A stretch of DNA of 37,646 nucleotides. It comes from an uncultured Selenomonadales bacterium (GTDB lineage Bacteria; Bacillota; Negativicutes; Acidaminococcales; Acidaminococcaceae). The stretch lies in NCBI GenBank assembly GCA_900315925.1, contig ONAV01000023.1, forward strand, positions 1 through 37,646, written 5' to 3'. The translations under genes and the position numbers were made by a program. Positions 9,631 through 17,646 of this stretch are shown here, in pieces. Positions within the stretch are counted from its first letter, which is position 1; each line of letters starts with the position of its first letter. Below the pieces are notes generated by a model. The model worked only from the letters and a program-made list of their open reading frames with translations, was not told where the DNA came from and ran no database searches.

Positions 9631-9786
9631 ATGAAATTCAAGTATGTGGATATTATGAAAGAGATGATCAACTGCCTTCATAGACTGATTGTTCTGACTG
9701 CCCTGTTTTGCTTCTTTGCGCCTGCGGCTTTTGCCACACCGGCGATACCGGTGGACCGGGATACGTTTTCCATAGGGAATACATGA
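9631..9786 (+). pseudogene. Truncated exported SmpA-like protein (relic, 51 codons)
   Basis: A 51-codon frame starts with MKFKYVDIM and encodes a clear signal peptide (LIVLTALFCFFAPAAFA) followed by TPAIPVDRDTFSIGNT and a stop. The mature start resembles ELPANRIALGV of the 10490 protein and TVPADQLVLGG of the 20480 protein. It stops just where their repeated 'LG' domain would begin. It therefore looks like the 5' remnant of a paralogue. A translated short peptide cannot be excluded. There is no strong ribosome site upstream of the first ATG. Confidence 0.45.
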
Positions 9787-9801
9787 CGGAGGTTGTTTAA
9801 A

Positions 9802-10431
9802 ATGAATGACCATATTTACGGAAGTAAAAACATTACGATGTGTCCGGACGGCAAATACCGCTGGGTGTATGAGCTGGACATGTACAAATCCTCGGTCATC
9901 ATTAAAGAAGTGTGGCGGGCGATGCTGATCGCCGGGGTGATTGTGCTGGCATTTCTGTTTGTTATCAATATTATGGACAACGATTTGATGGAAGCACTGG
10001 AGTTCGTTGCGCAGGCGGCAGCCGTTTTGTTTGGTATTTTTCTGGTTCTCAGCATTATCGGCTATTTGGTTTTCGCGTTTATCATTGGCGGAAAGTATTG
10101 CGTGGTTTTCGAGATGGATGAAGCCGGAGTGAATCACAAGCAACACGAGAAGCATGTGAAGAAGTCGCAGCTGATAGGCGCGATTACAACGCTGGCAGGC
10201 GCTGCAAGGGGTAGTTTAAACATGGTGGGCACAGGTGTATTGGCGGCGGCGCGAACATCTATGTACACTGACTTTGATGCTGTTAAAGAGCTGGAAATTT
10301 TGCCGAAGCAGCATCTGATCCGGTTGAACGAAACCCTGAGCCGCAACCAGGTCTATGCGGCGGATGAAGATTTTGCCTTTGTGGCGGATTATATCATCGC
10401 ACGCTGCCGGAATGCGAAGGTGAAAGGGTAA
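9802..10431 (+). CDS. Membrane protein of unknown function
   Basis: A 209-residue protein. Two hydrophobic segments lie at about residues 38-56 and 70-95, flanked by an N-terminal cytosolic-like stretch. A soluble C-terminal half follows, with KKSQLIGAITTLAGAARGSLNMVGTG and a mixed tail. The architecture is like small YcxB/PH-like membrane proteins, but I cannot place it in a family. The ATG at 9802 is chosen because ACGGAGG lies 8 bases upstream; the TTG at 9793 overlaps that ribosome site. It lies between exported-protein genes, all on the + strand. Confidence 0.6.
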   Translation: MNDHIYGSKNITMCPDGKYRWVYELDMYKSSVIIKEVWRAMLIAGVIVLAFLFVINIMDNDLMEALEFVAQAAAVLFGIFLVLSIIGYLVFAFIIGGKYCVVFEMDEAGVNHKQHEKHVKKSQLIGAITTLAGAARGSLNMVGTGVLAAARTSMYTDFDAVKELEILPKQHLIRLNETLSRNQVYAADEDFAFVADYIIARCRNAKVKG

Positions 10432-10489
10432 GCTCATTCAGGATTTGTTTTAAAATGTAGTCGCTATAATTATGAAAAGAGGTGTAATC

Positions 10490-10987
10490 ATGAAAAAAAT
10501 CAGCCTTATTACATTGTGTTTCGTTTTGTTATTTGGGTTTGCGAGCCTTGCCTATGCAGAACTGCCTGCCAACCGCATCGCGTTAGGGGTGCAGTTGGGT
10601 GCGACGGTTTCACAGGTTAGAAATGTTTTCGGTGTTCCGGACCGGACTACAAAAGAACAGATGAAGTCAGAGGCATACGGGGATTTTGTCGAAACAACCA
10701 TGATTTATGGAAACAATTCAATTGTGGTAAAATTTTATGATGAGAATGTATGGCGGATTGAATCTAACAGCAATAATGGCTGGGCGACTCCAGACGGGGT
10801 AACTGTGGGCATGCCGTTGCAGGGTATGTACGACCGGTTGGGGAAGGAAGACATCAAAAGCCCGGCGGAAAACGGAGAAATGCTGTACTGGTATAATCAT
10901 GATACCAAGAGCCAGGAAAACCGCGGCAACCTGTACGTGTTTGTAAAAGGCGGGCGCGTTTCCCGAATCGTGATTGCGTATCAGTAA
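10490..10987 (+). CDS. Small exported SmpA/OmlA-like protein
   Basis: A 165-residue protein with a signal peptide (MKKISLITLCFVLLFGFASLAYA). Two similar repeats follow: ALGVQLGATVSQVRNVFGVP and VTVGMPLQGMYDRLGKED. These recall the beta-alpha folds of SmpA/BamE/OmlA-type proteins. The ATG at 10490 has AGAGGTG upstream and is preferred to the in-frame ATG at 10472. The protein is clearly related to the one at 20480 (IQYGASISAVESAYGAP; IGLGMDAAALKKAYGAP), so paralogues lie about 10 kb apart. Probably periplasmic; function unknown. Confidence 0.7.
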   Translation: MKKISLITLCFVLLFGFASLAYAELPANRIALGVQLGATVSQVRNVFGVPDRTTKEQMKSEAYGDFVETTMIYGNNSIVVKFYDENVWRIESNSNNGWATPDGVTVGMPLQGMYDRLGKEDIKSPAENGEMLYWYNHDTKSQENRGNLYVFVKGGRVSRIVIAYQ

Positions 10988-11080
10988 GAAAAGGATAGCT
11001 CTTTTGTTGTCCTTGCATCGTGAAAATTCTAAATGTAAACGCAAAAGCAATATTATAAATAGACAGGAGGGCAGGAGAAA

Positions 11081-12034
11081 ATGAAAATTCCGATGGTTTT
11101 TAAAAAGTTCACAGCACTCTTCACCATTTGCTTTGCTTTTCTGTTAATGCTTCCCTGTGCCGGCTTCGCAGAGGACAATCATGTTGAAGCGAAAAAGAAT
11201 CCGAATGCTACGCATTTCCCCGTAACCGGTTCCGGCAAAACGTCCCGGGAATTGTTCAAGGAGGGCGTGTACCGGCGCTTTGCAGATGACAGTATGGTCA
11301 CTTATCTGGTTGTGATGCACAAGAAGGGTGATTTGGCGGGTGATCCCTTTGAACGTACTTACATCGGTATCGAGTCTGTGCAGCGGAATCACCCTGGCGG
11401 AAAACCGGATGGCAGCGTGTTTATGGCGGCCCGGTTGCGGAGCCCGAGAGAGGTAAAACGCTATCTGGGCATGAAGGATAATCCGCCGGTACTAAACGAC
11501 AATGAGCTTCCTTTCCTGCTGGATTATGCGGATACGATCCGCAACGGACAAAAGGGGATGCTTAAGAACCAGCCGAAGATGTATATCATGCTTCCCGCCG
11601 GTGAAGGACGCATTAATATCATCGGTGGTCCGGATAATCTGCCGGCGCCTGTTATGGGGCACTACATCCCGGTAACGGACAGGCCGGCTCCGCTGGTGCT
11701 GCAGCAGGCCATGATCAAATGTATGCTGGAAGATTTCATTCCCGCCGCAACCAATATGCTGAGTACCTCCCAGTTCTATGATTACAAAATGGAGTTTAAG
11801 ACCGGGGATAACCCGCCGGTGGATTGCTGGGCAGGCTGGTATCAGGTTACCGTACGGGAAGACAGGCACATGAATGAATATGATTCCCGTTACCAGATGA
11901 ATTTCATCGTAGGCGATACGGGGAATGATATTAAACTGCTGACGTTGTATGATGGACAGATGTGTCCGATATTTGAAGATCAACGACTGAAAGGAAAGAC
12001 AAACCGCGGCCCGGTCGTGGTGCCAAAGGGATAA
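11081..12034 (+). CDS. Exported protein of unknown function
   Basis: A 317-residue protein with a signal peptide (hydrophobic residues about 12-28, likely cleavage after AGFA). The mature region is mixed alpha/beta, with conserved-looking Cys residues few in number. I do not recognise a family. The ATG follows AGGAGGGCAGGAG. It is the last exported protein before the LUD gene, which begins 28 bases after its stop, so the two may be co-transcribed. Confidence 0.6.
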   Translation: MKIPMVFKKFTALFTICFAFLLMLPCAGFAEDNHVEAKKNPNATHFPVTGSGKTSRELFKEGVYRRFADDSMVTYLVVMHKKGDLAGDPFERTYIGIESVQRNHPGGKPDGSVFMAARLRSPREVKRYLGMKDNPPVLNDNELPFLLDYADTIRNGQKGMLKNQPKMYIMLPAGEGRINIIGGPDNLPAPVMGHYIPVTDRPAPLVLQQAMIKCMLEDFIPAATNMLSTSQFYDYKMEFKTGDNPPVDCWAGWYQVTVREDRHMNEYDSRYQMNFIVGDTGNDIKLLTLYDGQMCPIFEDQRLKGKTNRGPVVVPKG

Positions 12035-12062
12035 TAAAACAGAATTGAGGAGGGGAATCATC

Positions 12063-12698
12063 ATGGCAGATCCAAGGACAGAACGCAATGCAGTATTAGG
12101 CGCGACACTGGTGAAAAAATTGCAGGCACGGGCTTTTGACGCATATTACTGCGCTACGAAAGAGGAAGCGTTGCAGCAGGCGCTGGCGTTAATTCCGAAG
12201 GGAGATGTAATCAGTTGGGGCGGATCGGTTTCCATAGCGGAAATCGGCCTGCTGGATTATGTACGGAAAAACTTCAAATGCATCGACCGGGATACGGCGA
12301 AGACCCCGGAAGAGCGGATGGAGATTATGCGGAAAGGCCTGCTGTGCGACACCTTCCTGATGAGTACCAACGCCATGACAACGGACGGAGAACTGGTAAA
12401 CATCGACGGGAACGGCAACCGCTGCGCCGCCATGATCTACGGCCCGAAGCAGGTCATCGTCATCGCCGGGCTGAATAAAGTAACAGGGAATCTGCACAGC
12501 GCCATTGACCGGGCCCATACCACGGCAGCGGCTATCAACATCCAGCGTTTCGGCGCCAAAACGCCCTGCGCATCGACCGGCGTATGTGCTAATTGTAACG
12601 TAGCGGATACGATTTGTAACTATATTGTTGTTACCCGCCGCAGCAAACCGGCGAAAAAAATCAAAGTCATCCTGGTGGGTGAGGATATCGGCTTTTAA
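12063..12698 (+). CDS. LUD-domain protein with C-terminal Cys cluster
   Basis: A 211-residue cytoplasmic protein of the LUD (LutC/YkgG, DUF162) superfamily. Family hallmarks are GDVISWGGSVSIAEIGL, the TNAMTTDGELVNIDGNGNR segment, and AMIYGPKQVIVIAGLNKVT. Near the C-terminus is a Cys cluster, TPCASTGVCANC followed by DTIC, which may bind a metal or Fe-S cluster. LutC works with LutA and LutB in L-lactate oxidation, but neither is present here, so a lactate role is not supported. The ATG at 12063 follows GAGGAGGGGAATC. A paralogue lies at 19853. A terminator follows the gene. Confidence 0.85.
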   Translation: MADPRTERNAVLGATLVKKLQARAFDAYYCATKEEALQQALALIPKGDVISWGGSVSIAEIGLLDYVRKNFKCIDRDTAKTPEERMEIMRKGLLCDTFLMSTNAMTTDGELVNIDGNGNRCAAMIYGPKQVIVIAGLNKVTGNLHSAIDRAHTTAAAINIQRFGAKTPCASTGVCANCNVADTICNYIVVTRRSKPAKKIKVILVGEDIGF

Positions 12699-12744
12699 TG
12701 AGATAAAACAGGTTGGTTTTTTCAAAGCAGTACCCTTGCATTTC

Positions 12745-12785
12745 AAACGCTGACGGGCATTTTTGCCTGTCGGCGTTTTCTTTTG
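12745..12785 (+). terminator. Rho-independent terminator after the LUD gene
   Basis: A 14-bp stem with two G-U pairs (AACGCTGACGGGCA / TGCCTGTCGGCGTT) and a TTTT loop is followed by TTCTTTTG. Confidence 0.8.
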
Positions 12786-12794
12786 CTGTATTCA

Positions 12795-12823
12795 TTGACG
12801 TTACAATATTGTAATGATAAAAT
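12795..12823 (+). promoter_or_regulatory. Promoter with 14-bp palindromic operator in the spacer
   Basis: The -35 element TTGACG (12795-12800) and -10 element TAAAAT (12818-12823) are separated by exactly 17 bases. The spacer contains the perfect palindrome TTACAATATTGTAA at 12801-12814. A repressor bound there would block RNA polymerase. The next gene encodes an Rrf2-family regulator, so autoregulation is the likely explanation. The leader to the start codon is about 120 bases. Confidence 0.75.
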
Positions 12824-12953
12824 ATAACAAAAGACATTTAACCGGTGATATTTTTTACACTTCTGATAAAGCCGACGGTATTTCAAACAAGGTTTGCCCT
12901 TTGAAAGGGCGATACCTGTTGCGGTTTTTGTCTGAAACATGGAGGAGGGCATT

Positions 12954-13463
12954 ATGCAATTTTCATCCCGTTTTACCATTGCCGTGCATATCCTGCTGGC
13001 GGTCAACGAATTTGACGGACAGTGCAAGACGACTTCTTTCTTTTTAGGCAACAGCGTCAATGTGAACCCGGTCATTATCCGTAAAACGCTGGGGCAGCTG
13101 AAGGACGCCGGCCTGGTTACGGTGGAAGCTGGCGTAGGTGGTGCGTCGCTGGCAAAAGATCCGAAAAAGATTACACTGTGGGATATTTTCTGCGCAGTGG
13201 AGGACAAGAAGGAAGATTTGTTTCACTTTCATGAAAATCCCAACCCCGATTGTCCGGTGGGAGCGAATATCCATGCGGTCATGGACGGCCGGCTGCGGAA
13301 GTTCAAGCGGAACCTGCAGAAGGATCTGGATGACGTGACGCTGCAGGATCTGGTAAAGGATTTGCGCAAAGAACTGAAAAAAGGCCGGAAGCTTTGGTTT
13401 ACTTCCATGCCTGCGGCAACAGGGGAGATAAATAAACCGAAAAAAACCAATACAGCAGAATAG
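12954..13463 (+). CDS. Rrf2-family transcriptional regulator
   Basis: A 169-residue DNA-binding protein. The winged-helix region covers about residues 1-65, beginning MQFSSRFTIAVHILLAV, with recognition-helix region VNPVIIRKTLGQLKDAGLV and the wing GVGGASLAKDP. It then has TLWDIFCAVE and PNPDCPVGANI, as in YwnA-type Rrf2 proteins. It lacks the three-Cys Fe-S cluster of IscR/NsrR, so it probably senses something other than an Fe-S ligand. The ATG at 12954 follows GGAGGAGGGC. The GTPase gene begins 14 bases after the stop, so the regulator and GTPase probably share a transcript. The palindrome in the upstream promoter is the likely target. Confidence 0.85.
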   Translation: MQFSSRFTIAVHILLAVNEFDGQCKTTSFFLGNSVNVNPVIIRKTLGQLKDAGLVTVEAGVGGASLAKDPKKITLWDIFCAVEDKKEDLFHFHENPNPDCPVGANIHAVMDGRLRKFKRNLQKDLDDVTLQDLVKDLRKELKKGRKLWFTSMPAATGEINKPKKTNTAE

Positions 13464-13476
13464 GGGGCGTTTTGCA

Positions 13477-14592
13477 TTGAAAGAAGAAGATATTAAGAAG
13501 CTGATCGATAAATTACAGTATTTTGATTATGATAAACTGCTGAACAAGATCCGTAAAAATGTGAAGAAGCCCAGCGTCCTGGTGACAGGCGGAACCGGTG
13601 TGGGGAAGAGCAGCCTGATCAATCACCTCTTCGGTATGGATGTGGCGAAGACAGGAAACGGAAAGCCTATGACAGACCGTATCACCCGCTACGAGCCGGA
13701 AAACTATGACGTGGTGCTGTACGATACCCTTGGCTACGAAGTAGGGGAAGACAAGCAGCAGCAGTTTTATAAAGATGTAATCGGTTTTGTGAAGAAAGCC
13801 AACGGGCAGAGTGATATAAAGAAGCATGTGCATCTTGCCTGGTACTGCATCTCTGCTGCCAACAAGCGGGTGACCCCTACGGACCTGGACGCCATTGCGG
13901 CGCTGGACGGTTTAACAGAAGTCTGCGTGGTGCTGACCCAGATTGATGCGGCCACCATGGTGGAACTGGACGAGATGAAACAGGTACTGCAGAAGAAACT
14001 GCCGAAGACTTCGGTGTTCCTGGTGAGCATCGATCCCCGGGTGCCGGAAGAAAAGATGCAGTGGAACGGACTGCTGGGGTGGTCGGTGGATCATTTGGAT
14101 GCAGGGCTGCAGCTGGCATTTGCCCAGGCTCTGGGGCAGGAACTGCATGTGAAACATGTCCAGGCGGATAAACTGATCCATCGTTACGTGGCGGCAGCTG
14201 CCGGTGCGGTGGTGTGTCCGCTGCCCATGACGGATTCCGCAGCGCTGATCGCCATTCAGACTACGATGGCTACCCATCTTTTTAACTTCTGGGGTATTGA
14301 CCGGGGGACGGATAAGATTAAGGAAGTGTTTGTCAACGTGGTGGTCGCCAATACGGGGCGCATCTTCTCCCGTTCGCTGCTGAAGCTGATTCCGGGGGCC
14401 GGCTCCATTGCGGCAACTGTGGTGAACAGCGGCGTGGCTACTTCCTTCACTTACGCGTTCGGCAGAGCGGTGAACGAGGTCTGCTATAAAACCGCATCCC
14501 GTATGGCCAACGGGGAAAAAGTGGACATTACGTCCGCCTTTGCCATGGACGTGATTATGAAGTTAATACAGAAGTATTATAATAAAAAGTAG
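13477..14592 (+). CDS. Era-like GTPase with hydrophobic C-terminal domain
   Basis: A 371-residue TRAFAC-class GTPase. The P-loop GGTGVGKSS is at residues 38-46, the G3 motif DTLGYE at 83-88 and the G4-like TQID at 154-157 (TQID rather than NKxD). From about residue 225 the protein becomes hydrophobic and glycine/alanine-rich (AAAAGAVVCPLPMTDSAAL; later LLKLIPGAGSIAATVVNSG), as in the DUF697/YcjF-type tails that associate with membranes. It starts with TTG, supported by AGGGGGC 7 bases upstream. It follows the Rrf2 regulator and precedes a second GTPase. A membrane-stress or envelope role is only inference. Confidence 0.8.
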   Translation: MKEEDIKKLIDKLQYFDYDKLLNKIRKNVKKPSVLVTGGTGVGKSSLINHLFGMDVAKTGNGKPMTDRITRYEPENYDVVLYDTLGYEVGEDKQQQFYKDVIGFVKKANGQSDIKKHVHLAWYCISAANKRVTPTDLDAIAALDGLTEVCVVLTQIDAATMVELDEMKQVLQKKLPKTSVFLVSIDPRVPEEKMQWNGLLGWSVDHLDAGLQLAFAQALGQELHVKHVQADKLIHRYVAAAAGAVVCPLPMTDSAALIAIQTTMATHLFNFWGIDRGTDKIKEVFVNVVVANTGRIFSRSLLKLIPGAGSIAATVVNSGVATSFTYAFGRAVNEVCYKTASRMANGEKVDITSAFAMDVIMKLIQKYYNKK

Positions 14593-14694
14593 AAACCGTT
14601 TAAGCATGTTCAGTGCAATGCAGCACGCAAACCGATAATACAGCGTGATGCGTAAGTTCAAGACCATTCTGTGAAAATGCAGGTGACATAGTTT

Positions 14695-15870
14695 ATGCCA
14701 ATCAGAATCTGGAACCGGACGGGAGGCAAAGGGCCGGTGAAACGGGAAAATGCTTCTTCCCAGACGGAAAAGGCCGGACAGGATAACCATGACCGGCAGA
14801 AAACGGAAAACAAACCCAAACCACATAAACCTACAGTGCGGAACATTCTGGTGCTGGGCAAAACCGGTGTGGGCAAAACTTCCTTGTTAAATTATCTGTA
14901 CGGCTTTGATTTGCCCACGGGGGCAGGTCTGCCCAAAACAGGGAAAGGCTTGCATGAAAATGTGATCACCCGCAACGGAACGGCGTATCATATTTTCGAT
15001 ACCTGGGGCATCGAGGCGGATTCCATGCCGGAGTGGCGGAAAGAAGTGCTGGCCCTGGTCCGGAAGCGTAACACTTCGCCCCGTATCAGCGACTGGTTCC
15101 ACGCAGTGTATTACTGTTTTTCCGCTAACACGGCCCGGATTGAGGAAGCGGAGATCGAAGAGATCCTTGTACCGCTGCTGCAGTCCGGATGCAAAGTAAT
15201 CATAGCGCTGACCAATGCGGAGGATGGGTTCCGGAAGCAGGAAAAGCTGGAAGGCATGAAAGAGTATTTGCAGGAAGAACTGACGAAACGCCTGCATCGG
15301 GACCCGCAGTTGGTAATAATTCCGGTTGTCAGTATTGCCGGCGAAACCCTGGCGGGAGATTCCATTTCCCGTTTCGGCCGTACCGAATCGCTGGAAGCGG
15401 CGCAGTATAATCTGGCGGACGATATTGAAAAACGACTGCCCGCCATTTACAAAATGAATGTGATGAACAAGCTGGGCGCCTGGAAAGAGCGCAGCCTGCT
15501 TCTGCTTGCAAACGGCAAAATCAGTTTTGTATTGAACAACAATTCCGCCAAGCAGCTGATCGATCTGATCAATTACGATCTGCTGAATACCTTCGGCGCA
15601 ATCGATGCGGACGGGGATAAGATGGAAGCGGAAGCCAACGAATACCTGCTGACGGCGGGCAACAAAAAGCCCCTGGACCGGCGCTGGCGTCCGGAGTTCG
15701 GCCGTATCACCTATGTAAAGGGTTACGAGTACAGCAAAGGCCTGTCCGTGGGTTTGGCGTTAGATGTGGCATCCAGCCTGCTGCGCTCCGCCAAAAGTAT
15801 CCGGGAAAATTTAAGCCGCCGGGTCATAAAGACCCACGCGGCCATTATAGATAGTATGCAGAAAAAGTAA
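14695..15870 (+). CDS. Second GTPase of the Era/Obg-like superfamily
   Basis: A 391-residue protein. The first 45 residues are charged and probably disordered. The P-loop GKTGVGKTS lies at 55-63 and the G3 motif DTWGIE at 102-107. The G4 position reads TNAE (173-176) instead of the usual NKxD or TKxD, so guanine specificity may be altered. The C-terminal half is soluble and, unlike the first GTPase, lacks a glycine-rich hydrophobic tail. It is related to the first GTPase in the G-domain but is not a recent duplicate. ATG with weak ribosome site AGGTG. The gap to the upstream gene is 102 bases. Confidence 0.75.
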   Translation: MPIRIWNRTGGKGPVKRENASSQTEKAGQDNHDRQKTENKPKPHKPTVRNILVLGKTGVGKTSLLNYLYGFDLPTGAGLPKTGKGLHENVITRNGTAYHIFDTWGIEADSMPEWRKEVLALVRKRNTSPRISDWFHAVYYCFSANTARIEEAEIEEILVPLLQSGCKVIIALTNAEDGFRKQEKLEGMKEYLQEELTKRLHRDPQLVIIPVVSIAGETLAGDSISRFGRTESLEAAQYNLADDIEKRLPAIYKMNVMNKLGAWKERSLLLLANGKISFVLNNNSAKQLIDLINYDLLNTFGAIDADGDKMEAEANEYLLTAGNKKPLDRRWRPEFGRITYVKGYEYSKGLSVGLALDVASSLLRSAKSIRENLSRRVIKTHAAIIDSMQKK

Positions 15871-15879
15871 GTTGTGTGT

Positions 15880-16075
15880 AAAAAAGTGCGGCATGGACAA
15901 GGCTTACGAAAGCCATCGGAAACGATTGCGTCATTCCGTGAGATGAAATGAGCCGTCGTGGCGAGGCTGTTTGAGGGACGGAGTCCCGAGTTCCGAAGCC
16001 ACAGGCGAATAAATCCACGGAATAGCAATTGTTTCCGGGCTTTCGATGCCTTGCCCTGCCACCGTTTTTCAGAAA
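15880..16075. repeat. Dispersed intergenic repeat, copy A
   Basis: The core at 15991-16061 (71 bases) aligns without gaps to 28289-28359, with 56 of 71 bases identical by hand count. The best-preserved stretch is around AAATCCACGGAATAGCAA. Similarity extends weakly upstream (TGAGCCGTCGTGGCGAGG here, TGAGCGGGCGGAGTGAGG there). Small frames can be read through it, but they are explained by the repeat. The element occupies most of the gap before the DUF1538 gene and ends about 35 bases before its start. Confidence 0.7.
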
Positions 16076-16109
16076 TAGTAAATGCCAGTTTTCAGGAGGC
16101 TCGATTCGA

Positions 16110-17633
16110 GTGCTGAAAGAAATAGCGAAAGAAAAACTCAGTGAAGTCGTCAAGGCGATTGTGCCAATCGTTGCCATCGTCCTGATTTTGTCCGTGACCA
16201 TTGTGCCTATGCCTACCCATGTGGTCATGGTCTTCTTTTACGGCTGTATCCTGCTGATGATCGGCATGGTATTTTTTACCATCGGGTCTGAACAGGCTAT
16301 GGAGCCCATGGGGAAACAGGTAGGCGCCCGCATCACAAAAACGAGGAAACTTTATCTGATATTGCCGTTAGGGCTTTTATTAGGATTTATGATTACCATC
16401 TCTGAACCTGACCTGCAGGTACTGGCGAACCAGGTCCAGTCCATTCCCAACAGTGTTCTGATTATGTCGGTGTCGGGAGGCGTGGCGTTTTTTCTGGTCA
16501 TGGCTCTGGTCCGCATGGTAGTGGGAATCCCACTGCAGCGAATGCTGCTGTTCTTTTATGTGATTGCGTTCGTGCTGGCATACTATACTCCTCGCGATTT
16601 TCTGGCCGTGGCATTTGATTCCGGCGGTGTGACCACCGGACCGATGACGGTGCCTTTTATCATGGCTTTTGGTGTGGGCGTTTCTGCGTTGCGCGGTACC
16701 AAACACTCCTCTCAGGACAGCTTCGGGCTGATTGCGCTTTGTTCAATCGGACCTATTATTTCTGTCTTGCTGTTGGGTCTTATTTTCCGTCCGGAAAATG
16801 CGACATATGAAGCGATTACCGTACCGAAGGTTTTACATTCCATGCAGCTGGGCGGTATGTTTATGGATGAAATTCCGAATCAGGTTCGCGAAATCGCGCA
16901 GGCGGTGGTGCCGATTGCTATTTTCTTTGCCATCTTCCAGACGATTTTACTGCATCTGGAAAAGAAAGCGCTGGTTCGTATCACGAATGGTATCTTTTTT
17001 ACGTTTATCGGCCTGGTTCTGTTTCTGACCGGCGCCAACGTGGGATTCATTCCCGCAGGTTTTGATTTAGGTAGTATTCTGGCGGCCATGTCGTATAACT
17101 GGATTATCGTTCCTATCGGTATGTTGATTGGATATTTTATTATTAAAGCAGAACCGGCGGTTTATGTGCTGATGAAGCAGGTGGAAGATATTACTGACGG
17201 CGCCATCAGCGGACAGGCATTACAACGCAGCTTGTCTATCGGTGTGGCGATTTCGGTAGGACTGGCTATGGTGCGGGTATTGACCGGGATTCATCTGTTC
17301 TATATGCTGATTCCGGGGTATGCGATTGCGCTGCTGCTGACATTTGTTGTGCCTCCGATTTTTACGGCCATTGCTTTCGATTCAGGCGGCGTGGCGTCCG
17401 GTCCCATGACAGCGACCTTTTTACTTCCTTTTGCCATGGGCGCCTGCATGACGGTGGGCGGCAATGTGGTTACAGATGCCTTTGGGGTGGTGACGATGGT
17501 TGCGATGACGCCGTTGGTTGCAATCCAGTGTCTGGGACTTGCCTACAAGCTGAAATCCAGGAAAGTGCAGAAACCGCAGGTTCAGGAAGATACGCTGGAA
17601 GGTTTCGGCGATTATGACATTATCGATCTGTAG
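16110..17633 (+). CDS. DUF1538 membrane protein, internally duplicated
   Basis: A 507-residue polytopic inner-membrane protein with about 12 or more hydrophobic segments. It consists of two homologous halves. EPDLQVLANQV (about residue 99) matches EPAVYVLMKQV in the second half. AFDSGGVTTGPMTVPF (residue 168) matches AFDSGGVASGPMTATF (residue 422). The SGGV/TGPMT motifs within membrane segments resemble a pore or substrate site. GTG start at 16110, preceded by CAGGAGGC; the longer frame upstream runs into the repeat. A tandem PII-like protein is encoded 13 bases downstream, with its ribosome site overlapping this stop codon. A transport function controlled by that partner is inferred, by analogy to AmtB-GlnK. 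Confidence 0.82.
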   Translation: MLKEIAKEKLSEVVKAIVPIVAIVLILSVTIVPMPTHVVMVFFYGCILLMIGMVFFTIGSEQAMEPMGKQVGARITKTRKLYLILPLGLLLGFMITISEPDLQVLANQVQSIPNSVLIMSVSGGVAFFLVMALVRMVVGIPLQRMLLFFYVIAFVLAYYTPRDFLAVAFDSGGVTTGPMTVPFIMAFGVGVSALRGTKHSSQDSFGLIALCSIGPIISVLLLGLIFRPENATYEAITVPKVLHSMQLGGMFMDEIPNQVREIAQAVVPIAIFFAIFQTILLHLEKKALVRITNGIFFTFIGLVLFLTGANVGFIPAGFDLGSILAAMSYNWIIVPIGMLIGYFIIKAEPAVYVLMKQVEDITDGAISGQALQRSLSIGVAISVGLAMVRVLTGIHLFYMLIPGYAIALLLTFVVPPIFTAIAFDSGGVASGPMTATFLLPFAMGACMTVGGNVVTDAFGVVTMVAMTPLVAIQCLGLAYKLKSRKVQKPQVQEDTLEGFGDYDIIDL

Positions 17634-17646
17634 GAGGTAGCGGACC

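Noticed and set aside
12063-12698. LutC of an L-lactate oxidation operon
   Set aside because: No LutA or LutB is encoded nearby and the C-terminal Cys cluster is unlike LutC.
13477-14592. Era or Der GTPase
   Set aside because: There is no KH domain or second G-domain, and the G4 motif is TQID, so it is not one of the ribosome-assembly GTPases.
15845-16228. Small - strand frame resembling the one at 28137-28382
   Set aside because: The similarity comes from the shared DNA repeat; neither frame has a ribosome site or a known domain.
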